Shown piece by piece: positions 1 to 12,345 of a stretch of 64,000 bases of DNA. Under the pieces are notes generated by a model. That model searched no databases, was not told where the DNA came from, and saw only the letters and a program-made list of their open reading frames with translations. The first letter of the stretch is position 1. The number at the start of each line of letters is the position of its first letter. Both the position numbers and the translations under genes were made by a program. The stretch covers positions 47,987,156 to 48,051,155 of the forward strand of contig NC_062224.1 of assembly GCF_902686445.1 (NCBI RefSeq), written 5' to 3'. The DNA comes from Sciurus carolinensis. Taxonomy: Eukaryota > Chordata > Mammalia > Rodentia > Sciuridae.

Positions 1-312
1 GAGATGAGGACCCTAAAGAATGTGATAACAAAGGGAATGGAGAGGAGAAGCTGGTCACTTCCCTCATCTCCAATCTTGAGGTGAGAATCTAAACAGAGTG
101 ATACTTGTTGTAAAGTAAAAGAATCTACTTATAAAACATCTGGAGAAATCCACCTGCAGAGCGGGCACACAACCTACCCCACATATCCCCGTGCAGTGAG
201 GTTGTCCATTGTAGCCCAGCCTGCCTTTGCCAAGGGGCATATGAGTAATAAAATGCCCCAAACCTCTCCACTGAGTCCTTTAATTTCTTTCTTGTGATCA
301 GTAAACAGCATG
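1..312 (+). mobile_element. 5' LTR, partial, of ERVL-like provirus
   Basis: This stretch is a diverged direct repeat of 5853-6162: shared landmarks include an AATGGAGAGG block, an AATCTAAACAGAGTGA block, a TAAAGTAAA block and a closing CTGAGTCCT/TTGAGTCCT plus TTCTTTCTT segment. It is therefore the 3' part of the left LTR of the provirus that ends near 6162, with the LTR start outside the window. The two copies differ at many positions, so the insertion is old. The boundary with the internal region is placed to within about 15 bases. Confidence 0.72.
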
Positions 313-863
313 CTGCAGCATTTCCAGGCCTGGTGTTGAACAATTGGTGTTTTCAGCAGGATCCCAAAGGGTCATGTGTGGAGTTGACCACAGAGTTGGG
401 AAAGGACATAGAGTCTGTGGGGAAGTCCTGGGCTGGCCTCATACCTCAATGTGGTTGGAGGTGACTTCCCTACTGGAGGGGTGGGAAGCACTCTGAGAGT
501 ACAGGGATGCCCTGAAAATACAAAGAGGGGCGCTGCAAGTATTGGAAGCATCATCTGAAATAGTTGCAGGAAAGCAAGGGTAATCCAAAGTAGTCATGGG
601 AAAGCAAGAAGGAAACAATGGTGACAGGGCCCCTGTGGTGGCAGGCCCCTGCTGTGTACATTAAAGTGAGCCACAGACCAGAAGCTAGAGTATAGGAAGT
701 TAAAACTAGAAAAAGATGTCCTCTGAGCACAGAAAGATGTGCTTAGAACTTTCAGATGAGCATCTGAAGGCCATGGCATGCTGTTATGGTAAACTGAGGG
801 GACATTACAGACCCAGGGCTGTATTAGGGCCTTGGTGACTAGTGAAAACTGGACCCTCAAATG

Positions 864-1271
864 TGTTGAGGGCCGTCTTGGACAAGATGGCGCCTGGCAG
901 TGAGCCAAAGGGCACTGACTACCAAAATAAGGAAGTACCCAAAAAGGCTGCTTGCCTACTAGTTCCTTGGAGACTTATGATGTGTTAACGCCAGGCTCTA
1001 GGATTGGCTATCTAATATCGTGCCACGCGTGGACAGCTCGTGATTTATATAGTGCTATGCTGACATTCCTCTGCATACTCTCCTGCATGAGAGAAAGCTT
1101 TGCTATAATTGGCTGATAAGCTAGGAGCCTGGGGGAGGAGAGAGGGAGAGAGATGAAGGAAGATAGAGAGAGAACAAAGGAGACAGAGAAACAGGGAGGA
1201 CACAATAAATCTCATCAAGCTAAAGATTAGTGGTGTCTCCTTTCTCCGCGCCGGTTCCGCTGAATGGAACA
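864..1271 (+). mobile_element. Solo ERVK LTR with 6-bp target duplication
   Basis: The element starts TGTTGAGG and ends GGAACA and is flanked by the perfect 6-bp direct repeat CAAATG (858-863 and 1272-1277). Six bases is the usual ERVK target duplication. Inside are a YY1-like motif CAAGATGGCGCC (883-894), a TATA-like TTATATAG (1045-1052), a purine-rich GAGA tract (about 1130-1200) and a polyadenylation signal AATAAA (1204-1209), in the U3-R-U5 order expected for the + strand. No internal region is present, so it arose by LTR-LTR recombination. It sits inside the ERVL internal region and is younger than it. Confidence 0.88.
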
Positions 1272-3479
1272 CAAATGTGGGATTCACTCAGGGATCCCAT
1301 CAAGTCACTAGTTCCAGTATCTCAGAAGTTGAGGTGGAAGATGACAATACCATGGAAACTAGACCAATAACTGTCCAAAAGTTAAAGACCCAGCAGGAGC
1401 AAACTGAGCAGGTGGATCCACATCTGATCTTTGCTTCAGAGAGATATTCACATACACCATGGCACTGTATATCTCCATGAAGCTTGTGGAACTTGGGTCC
1501 AAATTCAGGCAGAAAAACGAAAGGAAGTGTACCCACATGACTGCTCTGTATGTGGGAAACCACAGCAGATAGGATTATGTTGAATTGTATAGAGTTGTCT
1601 AAAATGGCTTCAATAACCACTCACCTCAATCTATGTCAATGACTTTACACAAGTGTCACTGATGAGCATGTGGGGTCATTACTAGTCTGGCTACTTCTTG
1701 CCATTCACAATATGTGGCCAAATTCAGGAGATATTTCTATGCAAAGAGGAATGTGGCCCTCTATGGAAGAATTATAGAGCTATTTGTGGAATCTGGGAAT
1801 GAAACATGGTATTTATGTGCAGCCTTTCCCAAGACATGACCTTTTCTGCTGGGATGAGGGATGTAACCTTACACATGGCCTCTCCATCCATTTATGGTGC
1901 CCTGGAATTAATTTTATCCCTGTAAGTAGGGCAGACCCACCAGTAAGCAGCACAGCTGATGGCAGATCTAAGGGAGACAAAGATTGGAGCAGAAAATGGG
2001 AGTCCAAAAACCCAGGCAAAATCAAAAGGACTTCTCCAAGTCTGTAAACAGTCATGAGTGGACTTAACAGCAGCAGGAGTGGATGAAAGGAAAACAGGTA
2101 AGCGACCTAATGCCACTCTGGTACAGCTAAGGAAGCAACTGCCAAAGGATAAGAGGTTTTAGCCATTACCTCTTAATAAGGAAAAAATGTGGGGGAGGCG
2201 ATCAGAAAGGTAGAGTGGATTCCTGCTCCAAGAAAAGATAAAAACAAGCCTCTCCTGTGAGGAGATATAACAAAAGAGGGGGTTCCATGGCCCTTCCTGA
2301 GGACTCTTTGAGTCATTGGGTATGGGATGACTAGGGAAGAGGTCAAGGTTCAGGGATCCAAGTATGTCTCTGAATCAGAGGACATATTTAGAATTGACAA
2401 TGCATTGGTATTCAAAAAATATTCAAAGAATAACAGCATGGTGGACATGGGAACTGAGTTTACACTGATTTGTTAATGCTGACAAATTCTCATCAATATG
2501 ATACCAGGGGAAAATGGTAAGAGTCTGAACTGTAATGTTTACCTTGCATTTTGGATACCTGCCATCTACCCCCTACCTAGTGTTCATAATTCCCTTTCCT
2601 AAATACATTATAAGTGTTGAGATCTTGTGGGGCAATGTCTATAAACTACCATAAAGGAGTTTTCATTGTCAGGAGATTAAGCATGTGTCATCTCTAAAGT
2701 CAATATTAAGAAGGCAGGCTAAACACGCATCTGTTGTTTTGCCTGCGCCCCAGCAAATTGTTGACACCAAACAAAAATTGACTCCCCAGTGGCCATCAAG
2801 AAATAATGGTGACCACACATGAATTGATTGAAGTAAGCAAAATTTGCCCAGCCTACAACTGTCTTAACTTACCTGTGTGGTCAGTAAGAAAGTCAGTTGG
2901 AACTTGGCACGTGACCGAATTGTAGAATATTAAATAAGGTGATTCCTCCACTTTATAAAGCCATTCCCAACATAGCCTCTATTCTAGAAGAGTTAAGGAA
3001 AATAGCACAGTGTGCTGTACCTTGCTAGTACCTTTATCAAAGACAAAGGCCTGGAGAGCCAAGCCCCATTTGCCTTCATGTGGGAAGGCCAACAATGAAT
3101 GTTTCCAATGTCCCTCATTTTTACCTTACCTGGTAAAAATGTTTACATGATGACCACATCTGATTCTCTTTCAGTGCTCACCAAGGCTATACCCCCTTTT
3201 TGATTCACTTGCAAAGGAGAGGATGGGCTGTACCCCTGACAAAATGCAGGGCCCTGGCTTATTGATGAAATGTGTGGGTATTATCTGATTGCGTAAGACA
3301 AAGATTATACCTCAGGCTGTACTAAATGAAGTTCAAGTGTTTCCACTTCCTAGCACAGTAAAGCAAAACCAAATCTGTGGGGCTATTGGGTCATCGGAGG
3401 GTTTTCATCCCTCATCTGTCTCCGTTTCTATGACCCCTATATAATTTGAGTAGGAGAAGTACATTAGGGAACTGGACAG

Positions 3480-4372
3480 ACTGGCATACTGAAGTGTTTA
3501 ATCAGACCAAATGGACAGTAAAACAGACGCAAGCCCTTGGGACACTAGACATGTTGAAACCTGTTGAGGTTATTGTCCATGTCACTCCAGATGGCTTTGG
3601 ATGGACTTTATGACAGTTGATTAAGGGACATAAGCCTCCCATTGGATTTTGGTCATAGTTATGGAAGGGCGTAGAGGAACATTACAGCTTGTTTGAAAAA
3701 CAAGTTTGTGCTACTCATGCTGCTCTTCTTGCCACGGAGCCCATCATCAGAGAAGCGCCAATGGAAGGCTGCACAACTGACAAAGATAAATGGCTAGAGG
3801 AAGCCCCAGCAGAAAAAATTACCACTTGGTTACACTATAGATTAAATAATACAAATCAAAAGACTATGTGGGCAGTGGTGACATGCTGGGGGCTGGCCAT
3901 AAAGATGTCTGATGTTGCTGCATGCCACAACCCTCTTGCCTGCTCTCCGGGCTACCCATAATGACTGGATGCCACCAAGGGGCATATCAAACAAGGTGAT
4001 GACCCTTTTCAGCAGTGATAGCTAGACTACATTGGCCCTCTTTTGTTATCAGAAGGGACGGAATATGTATTGAGTGTATGGACAGGTACAGGCTTGATGC
4101 AAACATTCCCCAGCAAATGAGGCAGTCAAAAGGCAACTATTAAAGGACTGATCCATCTGGGTTCCATGTATGGCACACCACAGGTAATTGAGAGTGACCA
4201 AGGAACTCATTTCACAGGCTCAAGACCAGAACATACTATGGATTTTCTGCTGGCCATACAGTCTAACAGGAGCTGGATTCATTGAAAGAATGACTGGCCA
4301 GCTGAAGCGAGTCTTAAAGACTGAGAATAACTCTGGACTGCTCATCTGCCTGAGGCACAAAGGACGCTAAGT
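3480..4372 (+). pseudogene. ERVL-like pol remnant: RNase H and integrase core
   Basis: Broken frames read as the end of reverse transcriptase/RNase H and then integrase. About 3570-3740 gives VIVHVTPDGFGW, KPPIGFW and EEHYSLFEKQ, the wording of the RNase H start in ERVs. About 4020-4370 gives LDYIGPL (first integrase Asp), a segment ending IESDQGTHF (second Asp) and GAGFIERMTGQLK (the Glu), so the DDE triad can be followed although stops and shifts break the frame. DYIGPL and SDQG are typical of spumavirus/ERVL integrases. It cannot encode an enzyme. Confidence 0.68.
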
Positions 4373-4525
4373 GAGAAACCCAGACATGAGTGACCTGCAG
4401 TCACTTCTATGTTATCTTGCCCATGACCTCCATCATTAAGGTTACAGATAAAGGACACTTCTGCTGAACATTTTCTCTATTTTTATTATAAAATAAGTCT
4501 ATTGGTAATAACCTTATATTATTTA

Positions 4526-4729
<204 letters not shown>

Positions 4730-5691
4730 TTACACGTTTCTCACACAAGATAACATTTCTTAAGAGGTTCCTTATAAGGATTTTCCATTAGAACAGGCAG
4801 ATCCTCATTGCCAGTGACCTGTTTGTATTGTAAACAATCCCTTCTCCAGAGCACCAAATGAGTTCTGGAATTTGGGAGGCAGACAGCAGCCATTATACAG
4901 TGTGTCAACTTCTTCCCTAAACTACAGCAAGAAGCAATCACAGCTGCCATGGTTTCTGGTTATTCCTCTTCCCTGAGCATTTTCTTAGACCTGCCTGGAG
5001 CACAAGTAACGTGCTGTTGCTGGCTCCTCAAGACATCACAGCAGAGAAGGATAATTAGTTGGCCATTGATTGTACACCTAAGTCCTCAGTGGTTTGCCTT
5101 ACTGACCCCTTGGGGGGAGGAAGACTACCTGAATTTACAAATCCATCTTACTGCGTTGGGAACCTGGCCCCCACAAGCACAGGTGATGTTATCCTCTGAT
5201 GTCATCACCTGAGGAACACTTTTTATCAGTTTATGAAAGTTGTATATTTCAAGCTGACTTATTCTTTCTAAATCCTTGAAGTACAAACAGAATGGTTTGG
5301 TACACCTGCCTGGGAAAGCTTACTGTGCAGGCTACCGTACAACCTTGTGTTAGTTGTACAGCAGCCTGTATTCTGCCTCATGAAGCTGATTTTCCATTAT
5401 TGGTGCTCATTCAACATTTGACAACAAGTAACCTAATCCTGGACTGAGTAATGAATATTGTAGATGATTCCAAAGAGACTAACTGTTGGATCTGCTCAGA
5501 TCTCCCCATGGCTGCAGCACAAGGACTTTGCTGGGTCATCCCACCCACAAATGAGACCAAATGGATTTTGATATAACAGAACTGAACTAAAACACAATAT
5601 CTCCCATGCTTTAACCCAAGTGGCTAAACACATCAGTGTTATCTTTATTTCCTTAGCATGTTTGCTGATAGGCTTTTACTCTTCGTACAGC

Positions 5692-6162
5692 TGTCGTAAG
5701 ATATAGATGCCATGTGTCTCTGGAGCCCTAACCCGAGGGACTCACAGAAGACAAGGGATGGTCTGAGATCGTGAGGGACATAAAGGGGCTTCCGAGACAT
5801 TGAAGGGGTAAAATGTCGGGCTAAACACTAACCAGTGCCTGGGAGGGCTTGCTGTGAGATAAGGTCTCTAAAGGATGTAATAATGAAGGAAATGGAGAGG
5901 GGAAGCTGATCACAGCCTTTATCTATAAACTTTAGGTAAGAATCTAAACAGAGTGAACCTGGTTGTAAAGTAAAGACAAGAACTCAAAACATCTGAGAAA
6001 ATCCACCTTCATAGTGAGCATGCACCTCTCCTATATATTCCCCTTTTATAGGCATGGGGCAGCCCTCTGTTGTATCCCAGTCCACCACCTCCAAGGAGTG
6101 TGTGAATTATAAAATGTCCAAAACCTCTCTGTTGAGTCCTCCCAGTTCTTTCTTCAGGATGA
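5692..6162 (+). mobile_element. 3' LTR of ERVL-like provirus
   Basis: 5853-6162 repeats 1-312 in the same orientation. The LTR continues upstream to a TG-starting boundary that I place at about 5692, though a start near 5714 is also possible. It ends near TTCTTTCTTCA. A TATA-like TATATATTCC (about 6032) and an AATTATAAAATG block (about 6106) are shared with the left copy in altered form. The two LTRs are clearly diverged. Confidence 0.68.
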
Positions 6163-6164
6163 GT

Positions 6165-6629
6165 ATGCTTGGGTCATTTGTAGCTGTGAGGTTGAACAAA
6201 TACCTGAGAAAAGCAACTTAAAGGAGAAAATATTTATTTTAGCTCACAGTTTCAGAAGTTTTAGTGTATGGTTGACTGACTCCATTGCTTTGGGCCTGAA
6301 GAGAGGCAGAGCAAAAGGGTGTGACAGAGCAGAGCTGCTCAATTCATCATGACCAAGAAGCAGAGAGAGAAAGAAGGGGCCAGAGACAAAATAGAGTCTC
6401 CAAGGACACGTCCCCAAGGACCTGCTTCCTCCATTGGGGTTTTACCTCCTACAGCTTCCACCACCACCCACTAACGCCATCAATGTTTAATCCATCAATG
6501 GGTTAATCCACTAATGAGGTCAGAGCCTTCATGATCCAATCAGTTTCCAAAGTCCCACCTCTGAACATTGCTGCATGGGGGACCCAGCCTTCAGCCACTG
6601 GGGAACATTTCATATCCAAGCCATAACAT
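6165..6629 (-). mobile_element. MaLR-type LTR, reverse orientation
   Basis: Read on the minus strand it begins TGTTATGGCTTGGATATGAA and continues with a GGTGGGACTTTGGAAACTGATT-like block, the classic opening of mammalian apparent LTR retrotransposon (MaLR: MST/MLT1/ORR1-type) LTRs. It ends with the AACTGTGAGC...AATAAATATTTTCTCCTTTAAG-like terminal block and CAGGTATTTGTT. No internal region is attached, so it is a solo LTR. The exact subfamily cannot be set by eye. Confidence 0.75.
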
Positions 6630-6723
6630 AAGCTAACAGTTTAGCCTGACAGTTTCACTAATGCTGGCAGGAAACACAAGACTCCTGTGTTGGGCAAGGT
6701 TGTTAGTAATCTTCTTTAAAATA

Positions 6724-6816
6724 AGGGGACAAGGGATGTGACTCAGTGTGGCACTGTGGGCGCTTATTATGTGCAAGGCCCTGGGATCAATACCCAGCAC
6801 CTAAATAAATAAATAA
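6724..6816 (+). mobile_element. ID-type SINE, degenerate
   Basis: The sequence GATGTGACTCAGTGTGGCAC...TGCAAGGCCCTGGGATCAAT followed by an (AAAT)n tail matches the tRNA-Ala-derived ID element with many changes. Confidence 0.6.
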
Positions 6817-7338
6817 AAACTGGAATTTCTTCAGTGCCAAGCTCTGGCTGTGACATAAGCCCACTGCACATGCAGCTTCCATCTGGGTTATTCTGCTCTG
6901 TGAGGTGGGACCTGGGCTGGGCCTGGGGTGCTGAGGGGAATGAATGCAGACATGGAGGCCATGAGGGCTGCTATACCAAGGAACTCCCTGCACACACAGG
7001 GAGTTTGTGTCACAGTCAAGGAACCTCAAGCTTAGGAGATCCTAATATTTCAAAGGAGTATCAATGAAAATATAATTTAAATTTAAGGAATGGAGCTATG
7101 AGTAAGTCTCTCCAAATTTCCCCTACTCCCCAAGGAAGTCATTATTTTTATAAATCTGGTCTCTGCCCTAGAGGGAGATGTTATCTCTATCCATTTAAAC
7201 ATCCTTGAAAACATACAAACTGCTGGTATGCAATGTACTGGTGTAAGAGTTGCAAAAAGTCAAGATCTATGGATAGGGGTTAGTTACAGCAGGAATGTGA
7301 TATATAAATCGAGTGACTTGTCCAAGCCCCCATTCTTT

Positions 7339-8227
7339 TTTTTTATAATTAATAACAATGTTGTATGCATGAAATTGCTAAGAGAATAGATTCTAAGTGT
7401 TCTCACCACATAAAAATTAGCGAGGTGATACGTGTTAATTATTTATTCCAAAAACTATACATAAACCCCAAAACACAATGTTGTATACCATAAATATATA
7501 CAATTTTGGTCACTCAGGATAAGATAATTGAAAAAATTTACCATCTTAATTTTAAGTGTACAGTTCAGTAGTACAACTATAGTAGTAGTGCACTACTGTG
7601 CAATCAACCTAGAGAACATTTCATCTTGTAAAACTAAAACTGTGTCCATTAGATAATAATTTCCCATTTTTCTCCTGCCTCTAACCCTTGGTAACCACCA
7701 TTCTACTTTGTTTCTATAAATTTGACTACTCTAGTTACCTCCTATCAGTGGAATCATATGGTATTTATTTGTGGCTAGTTTATTTCACTTAGCATGTCCT
7801 TGAAGTCCAACCATGTTGACACCTGTATCAGAATTTTCTTCCTTTTTAAGGTAGAATAATATTCCATTTTCTTTATTCATTCATCTGCCAATGATCACTT
7901 GGGTGACTTCTACCTTTTGGCTGTTGTAAGTAATGCTGCTATGAACATGAGTGTGCACCCATCCCTTGGAGACCCTACCTTCAATTATCCTAGTTCATAT
8001 ACCCAGAAGTGGAATTGCTATATCACATGGTAATTCTATTTTTTAACCTTTCAAGTAACTCCCTTTCTGTTTTTCATAGGGCTGTCCTGTCTTACATTCC
8101 CACCAACATAAATTTTCTAGTACTTCTACAACCTAGTTGAAATTCCCTTCCTTCCCTTCTACCTTCCATAAGGTACAAATACTTATGGGGGTGAAGTGGT
8201 ATCACCTTGTTGCTTTGATTTGCACTT
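7339..8227 (-). mobile_element. Old L1 3' fragment, reverse, with 16-bp target duplication
   Basis: The direct repeat CAAGCCCCCATTCTTT occurs perfectly at 7323-7338 and 8228-8243. The sequence between starts with T-rich DNA (the reversed poly-A tail) and contains reverse-complement L1 ORF2 landmarks, such as AATATTCCATTTTC, TATACCCAGAAGTGG and CACATGGTAATTCTATTTTT-type blocks from the ORF2 C-terminus and start of the 3' UTR. It is a 5'-truncated L1 inserted in reverse orientation. Confidence 0.88.
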
Positions 8228-8243
8228 CAAGCCCCCATTCTTT

Positions 8244-10200
8244 ACCTAATTTGAGAAAAGTCATTTTGTCAGTAAGTAGAGTCTGAGGAGGTCCCTCAAA
8301 AGGACAAAGGGGATGTCAACTCAGCCTTCAACTGGCAGGTTCTTGATTTACAGCATAGAAAAGAAATTTTGGATCCTTCAAAAAAGCCATAGGTAAAAAT
8401 TTAATTAGGAGAGCAAGGAGATCTATTCAGGAAAGCAGACAAGGAATTGGAATATGCACTAAAAGAGAGGATTGTGGAGGCTCCAGAGGGAGTCGCATTT
8501 TGGGGTCTCAGTCTTCTATTTTTAAAGGAAACTTTGTAAATGGTGAACACCAGCAGCATGTGGGGTGGCTTCAGCCTAAGGAGCTGGATCCCTTCGGTAG
8601 AGCACAGAGTGGGCCATGATGGTCTGGTTCTTGTCAGCATGCTCGGGTTGACATTATCTAGTTAATAGATAGCACAATCTTTTTCTAGGCTTCTTCTAAT
8701 CCATCTAAAAATACATTCTATAAGCAAAAAGAAAAAAGAAAAAAAGAAAAGGGGGGATATAAATGCTAATCAACTGAACTTACAGTATGCTAAGATTTAT
8801 TGGACCTTTAGAATTTAGACCTGGAGGAAAACAGCCCTGGGGAGTGAAGGTGAGGGCGTTCATGGAGTTTTTATATTCAAAACTGCAGTCCCTCTTTCCT
8901 TCACTGTTTGTGTCCTTTCTGCCTGTCCTCATTTCTTCTATCCTTATTTCCCTGATATTAATTTTTTTAAGTTTCCAATCAAATTAATAAAACTTGGGGG
9001 GAAATGATGTGGTTGTGACCCTGGAAATAGAATACCATTTTCCAGGAAGTAAGAGTGATGATAAGAAGACAAACACAATAACCCATAACCTATGTAATGT
9101 GATCAGGAAAAGTATTAGCTGAGGGGCAGCTGGGAGCCTGGGAACAGCAGATGCAAAGTGTCCCCCATTCCGTTCCCTGAGCACCCCCCAACAAAGATGT
9201 TTTTCTAATAAATTTCCTTCAAGTTATTTTTCAGAAATAATGTCCCTCAAGTCAACCTAAGGAGTCTGTGCCAGTGGACAAGAAGCAAGCTTTACTTCAT
9301 TATAATACCAAAATCTCCACCCTGGGAATAGCTAATGCCTCATGCTCATAACACAGCAAGTACAGAGGAGTATTTGTCAAAGTGTACCTGCACGGCATGG
9401 TCCCTGCCCATGTGTGTGATGACTCTTTCCCCTCCCAGACATGCCTGTCCTGCCCAAAGAAACTGCAGCTTGCCTGAGCTTTAGGGAGTCATGGTTTTAT
9501 AAGCAATTCCTTGTTATATCCTTCTTTGTTGCAAATGAACTTCACTCTATGAGACAACTGCTCTTAGTGTTTTATTCTGACTTGATTTCCACTAAGAGGC
9601 AAACCCATTGACCCCTTGTCAAAATTTATGCCATTTACAAAAGGAGCAGGAACTCACATTTAGGGGCTTACTTTGTGCCAGACCTGTGCTTTGAAACGAA
9701 CTTTTTGCATTTAAATGGAAAGCATCTGCAGTGCAGAGGGTACATCGTCCAGGGTCCTGAGGGACAGGAAACAGAAACAAGCCGTCTGCCAGATTATGTT
9801 CCTTGTGAAATTGTATCCTTCAGTTATGCGTGTGCTTTTTCTTTTTAATCTTCTGGAAGGTATATATCCAAGGGACGGTCTTTCCTTCAGAATACTCTGG
9901 GAAACTAAGGTTCTTACCCCAATGATCATACCCAAAATATCTGTAGAGTTTCTCTTTAGAACCTGTATGCAGAAATAAATTTATCATAAACTTGCTAAAT
10001 GTCTGCCAAAATATTAGAGAAGTGATTCTGGCCAAGTGACCAAATAATCCCTCTAATTTAACAGTTATATACTTGCAAGTATATCCCAGCTGAGGAAATA
10101 TAACTTCAAGATAAGCCTCAGCGTAGCAGCCTCCTCATTTCAATTAGAACTACATGATACAAGAAGTACAATGATTACAAAATAGAATAAGTAAGAAGAA
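8244..10200. other. Non-coding stretch without recognised gene
   Basis: No supportable coding region was seen. An A-rich purine run lies at 8728-8760. About 9640-9710 resembles a short reversed MIR/L2 end (CTTACTTTGTGCCAGACCTG). About 9410-9590 (ending near GTGTTTTATTCTGACTTG) has the feel of an old LTR U5, but I cannot confirm it. Confidence 0.4.
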
Positions 10201-11040
10201 ATTCAAAACTGATATTTTATAATGAAATAGCAGATATCAAGACAAAGAGATTCTAACAGTAGTGAGAGAGAAAAAAATCACCAACCAAGGGACAATAGGA
10301 ATTAGCTGACAGTACTTTCCTAAATGCAACAAAGAAGTCAAAAGAAAGTGAAATGTCTTCAAAATGCTGAGAAAAAAAGAATTCTCAACGTAGAAGTGTT
10401 CTAGGAAAATTACCTGCTATGAATGCAAATAAAATGAAGATACGTTCAGACAAGCAAAAACAAGAGCATTTACTCAGGTTAATGACTAATAATTTAGACC
10501 AAGAGACTGAATTAATACCTACTGGACATGTTTCAGGAAGAAGGAAAAAGATGCAGAAGTAAAGTTGGAATGTACAAAGGAGCGGTGAGCCCAGAAAATG
10601 ATAATTATGTAGGTAAATCTAAGTGAACTTTGTCTGTAAAAAAAAAAATAAGCATGATGATGTCTAATTTGTAGATTTATTAAAAAAGGAACATACAAAA
10701 TATTGGGCAATGCTATGTAAGGATAGAGAGTATTTTTCAGGAAGGGGGTTAAAATATTCAATTCATATTTTTTAACTCATTATTAAGAGAATATTTTAAG
10801 GATAATCACAAAAATAGTAGATATAGAGGGTGTGATATTCACACCAGAAAAATAAGAAAATGGACTGAGAAAATAAAAAGGAAACATCAATAAGTTCTTA
10901 AAAACAGGTGGTAAAATAATAATGTTTTAAAATAGAGAAAGAGGACAAATAGAAAATAAAAAGTAAAATATCAGAAACATCCCAATTTATCAATATTATA
11001 ATAAATTGAATGGGGTATAGTTAACCATTTAAAAAACAGA

Positions 11041-11278
11041 GATTGCCAGGCACGGTGGTGCACACCTGTAATCTCTGCAGCTCAGGAAGCTGAGGCAGGA
11101 AGCTGGCAAGTTCAAAGCCAGCTTCAGCAACTTAGCAAGGCTGTAAGCAACTTAGCAAGACCCTGTCTCAAAATAAAAAATAAGAAGGACTGAGGATATG
11201 GCTCAGTGATTTAGCACCCCTGGGTTCAATCACTGGTAATCCCCAAATTCTTTTAATTAAAAAAATAAAATAAAAAAA
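11041..11278 (+). mobile_element. B1-dID composite SINE
   Basis: The left half is 7SL-derived B1 (GCCAGGCACGGTGGTGCACA, then GAAGCTGAGGCAGGAAG and CAAGACCCTGTCTCAAAATA). The right half is a degenerate ID monomer (GGATATGGCTCAGTGATTTA, then TGGGTTCAAT) with an A-rich tail. Flanks AAACAGAGATT and AAACTGAGATT are a plausible diverged target duplication. The dimer is typical of squirrel-related rodents and is the best lineage marker here. Confidence 0.85.
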
Positions 11279-11423
11279 CTGAGATTATGAAGTTAAATTA
11301 GAAAACAAAAACTTAAACTCTATGCTAAAAATAGGTACACATAAACAATAAAAACAGATGAAAAGGGAAAACATACAAGGCAAACATGAGTCAACATAAT
11401 TATTAACTATATTAAAATCAGAC

Positions 11424-11508
11424 AAAGAACTGGAGATATAGTTCAGTTTTAAACCATGTTTGAGGCTCTAAATTGAATCCTCAACATGAAACAAACAAAC
11501 AAACAAAC
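11424..11508 (+). mobile_element. ID-type SINE, degenerate
   Basis: GAACTGGAGATATAGTTCAG...TGAGGCTCTAAATTGAATCC with a (CAAA)n tail matches a decayed ID element. AAAATCAGA lies on both sides as a possible target duplication. Confidence 0.65.
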
Positions 11509-12261
11509 AAAAAAATCAGAAAAAAAATAAACTTTAAGAAAGAAAGCTTTGTTAGGGAGAAAGTCAGTAACTACAGTGATTGTAGAGCATGTACCTAACA
11601 AAATGAACTCAAAATAAAGCAAAAATTCATAGACTTTTGAAGAGAAATTTACAAATTCATTCTCCTAGGGGATTTTTCCAAAATTCTTCTCTCAATTATT
11701 GACAACTCAAGGAAATTTTTAAAAATAACTTTTAAAGTTAGAAATGATTTGAACAACACCATAAATTTGTTTTATAGGACATATGTTGAGCCCCAAATCC
11801 AACAATTAAAGGATGCACATTCTTGACAGAAACAGGGAATATTTTTAAGATTGGGGCAATGGTTCTGACCCTGTGATAGTTGAGAGTATGAGATCAGAGG
11901 CAAACACTCCTCCTTGTGTCTGAATTTCAGCTCTGCTACTCACCGGCTCTGAAACATCTTGCCAATTATTCAACCTTTATCAGTTTTGGTTTCATCACCA
12001 GTAAGATGCTATAATAACACTATAACCACTTCACATGTATATTGCACGATATAATCCACACAAATGACGTAATGTAGTGCCAAGAATGTAATATTTCATG
12101 AATATTTCCTATTTAAATATTATCATTATTATTACAAATGCACAAACAATGTATAATTGGAGTGAAGGACCGAAGACAATCTCCAAAAAGAGGTTTGGAT
12201 GATGATTTCAGACTTTTCCCTTCATACATATGTATCCTGTCCCTTAAAAGACTCATTCTAT

Positions 12262-12345
12262 TTTATTTTTTTCCAGTGCTGGGGATTAAACCCAGGCCCT
12301 CATATAAGCTAAGCATGTGCTTTACCCCTGAGCCACAACCAGCCT
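12262..12345 (-). mobile_element. ID-type SINE, reverse
   Basis: The reverse-complement ID signature is visible: CAGTGCTGGGGATTAAACCC, then GCATGTGCTTTACCCCTGAG and CCACAACCAGCC. Confidence 0.75.

Larger units (their letters stand above)
10200..11830 (+). mobile_element. Ancient L1 (L1M/HAL1-like), ORF1 end to ORF2 endonuclease
   Basis: About 10270-10620 follows, with heavy decay, the ORF1 C-terminal region of old mammalian L1/HAL1 (AGAGAGAAAAAAATC, then GCTGACAG, AAATGCTGAGAAAAAAAGAA, CAGACAAGCAAAAAC). 11290-11420 and 11516-11830 read like the ORF2 endonuclease region (ATACAAGGCAAACATGAG, ATTAAAATCAGACAAA, CCTAACAAAATGAACTC, GATTTGAACAACACCAT). A B1-dID SINE and an ID SINE interrupt it. It is far older than the L1 copies at 16.9-27 kb. 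Confidence 0.62.

Noticed and set aside
9410..9590. Possible LTR U5-like segment
   Set aside because: No TG/CA ends, duplications or partner LTR could be found.
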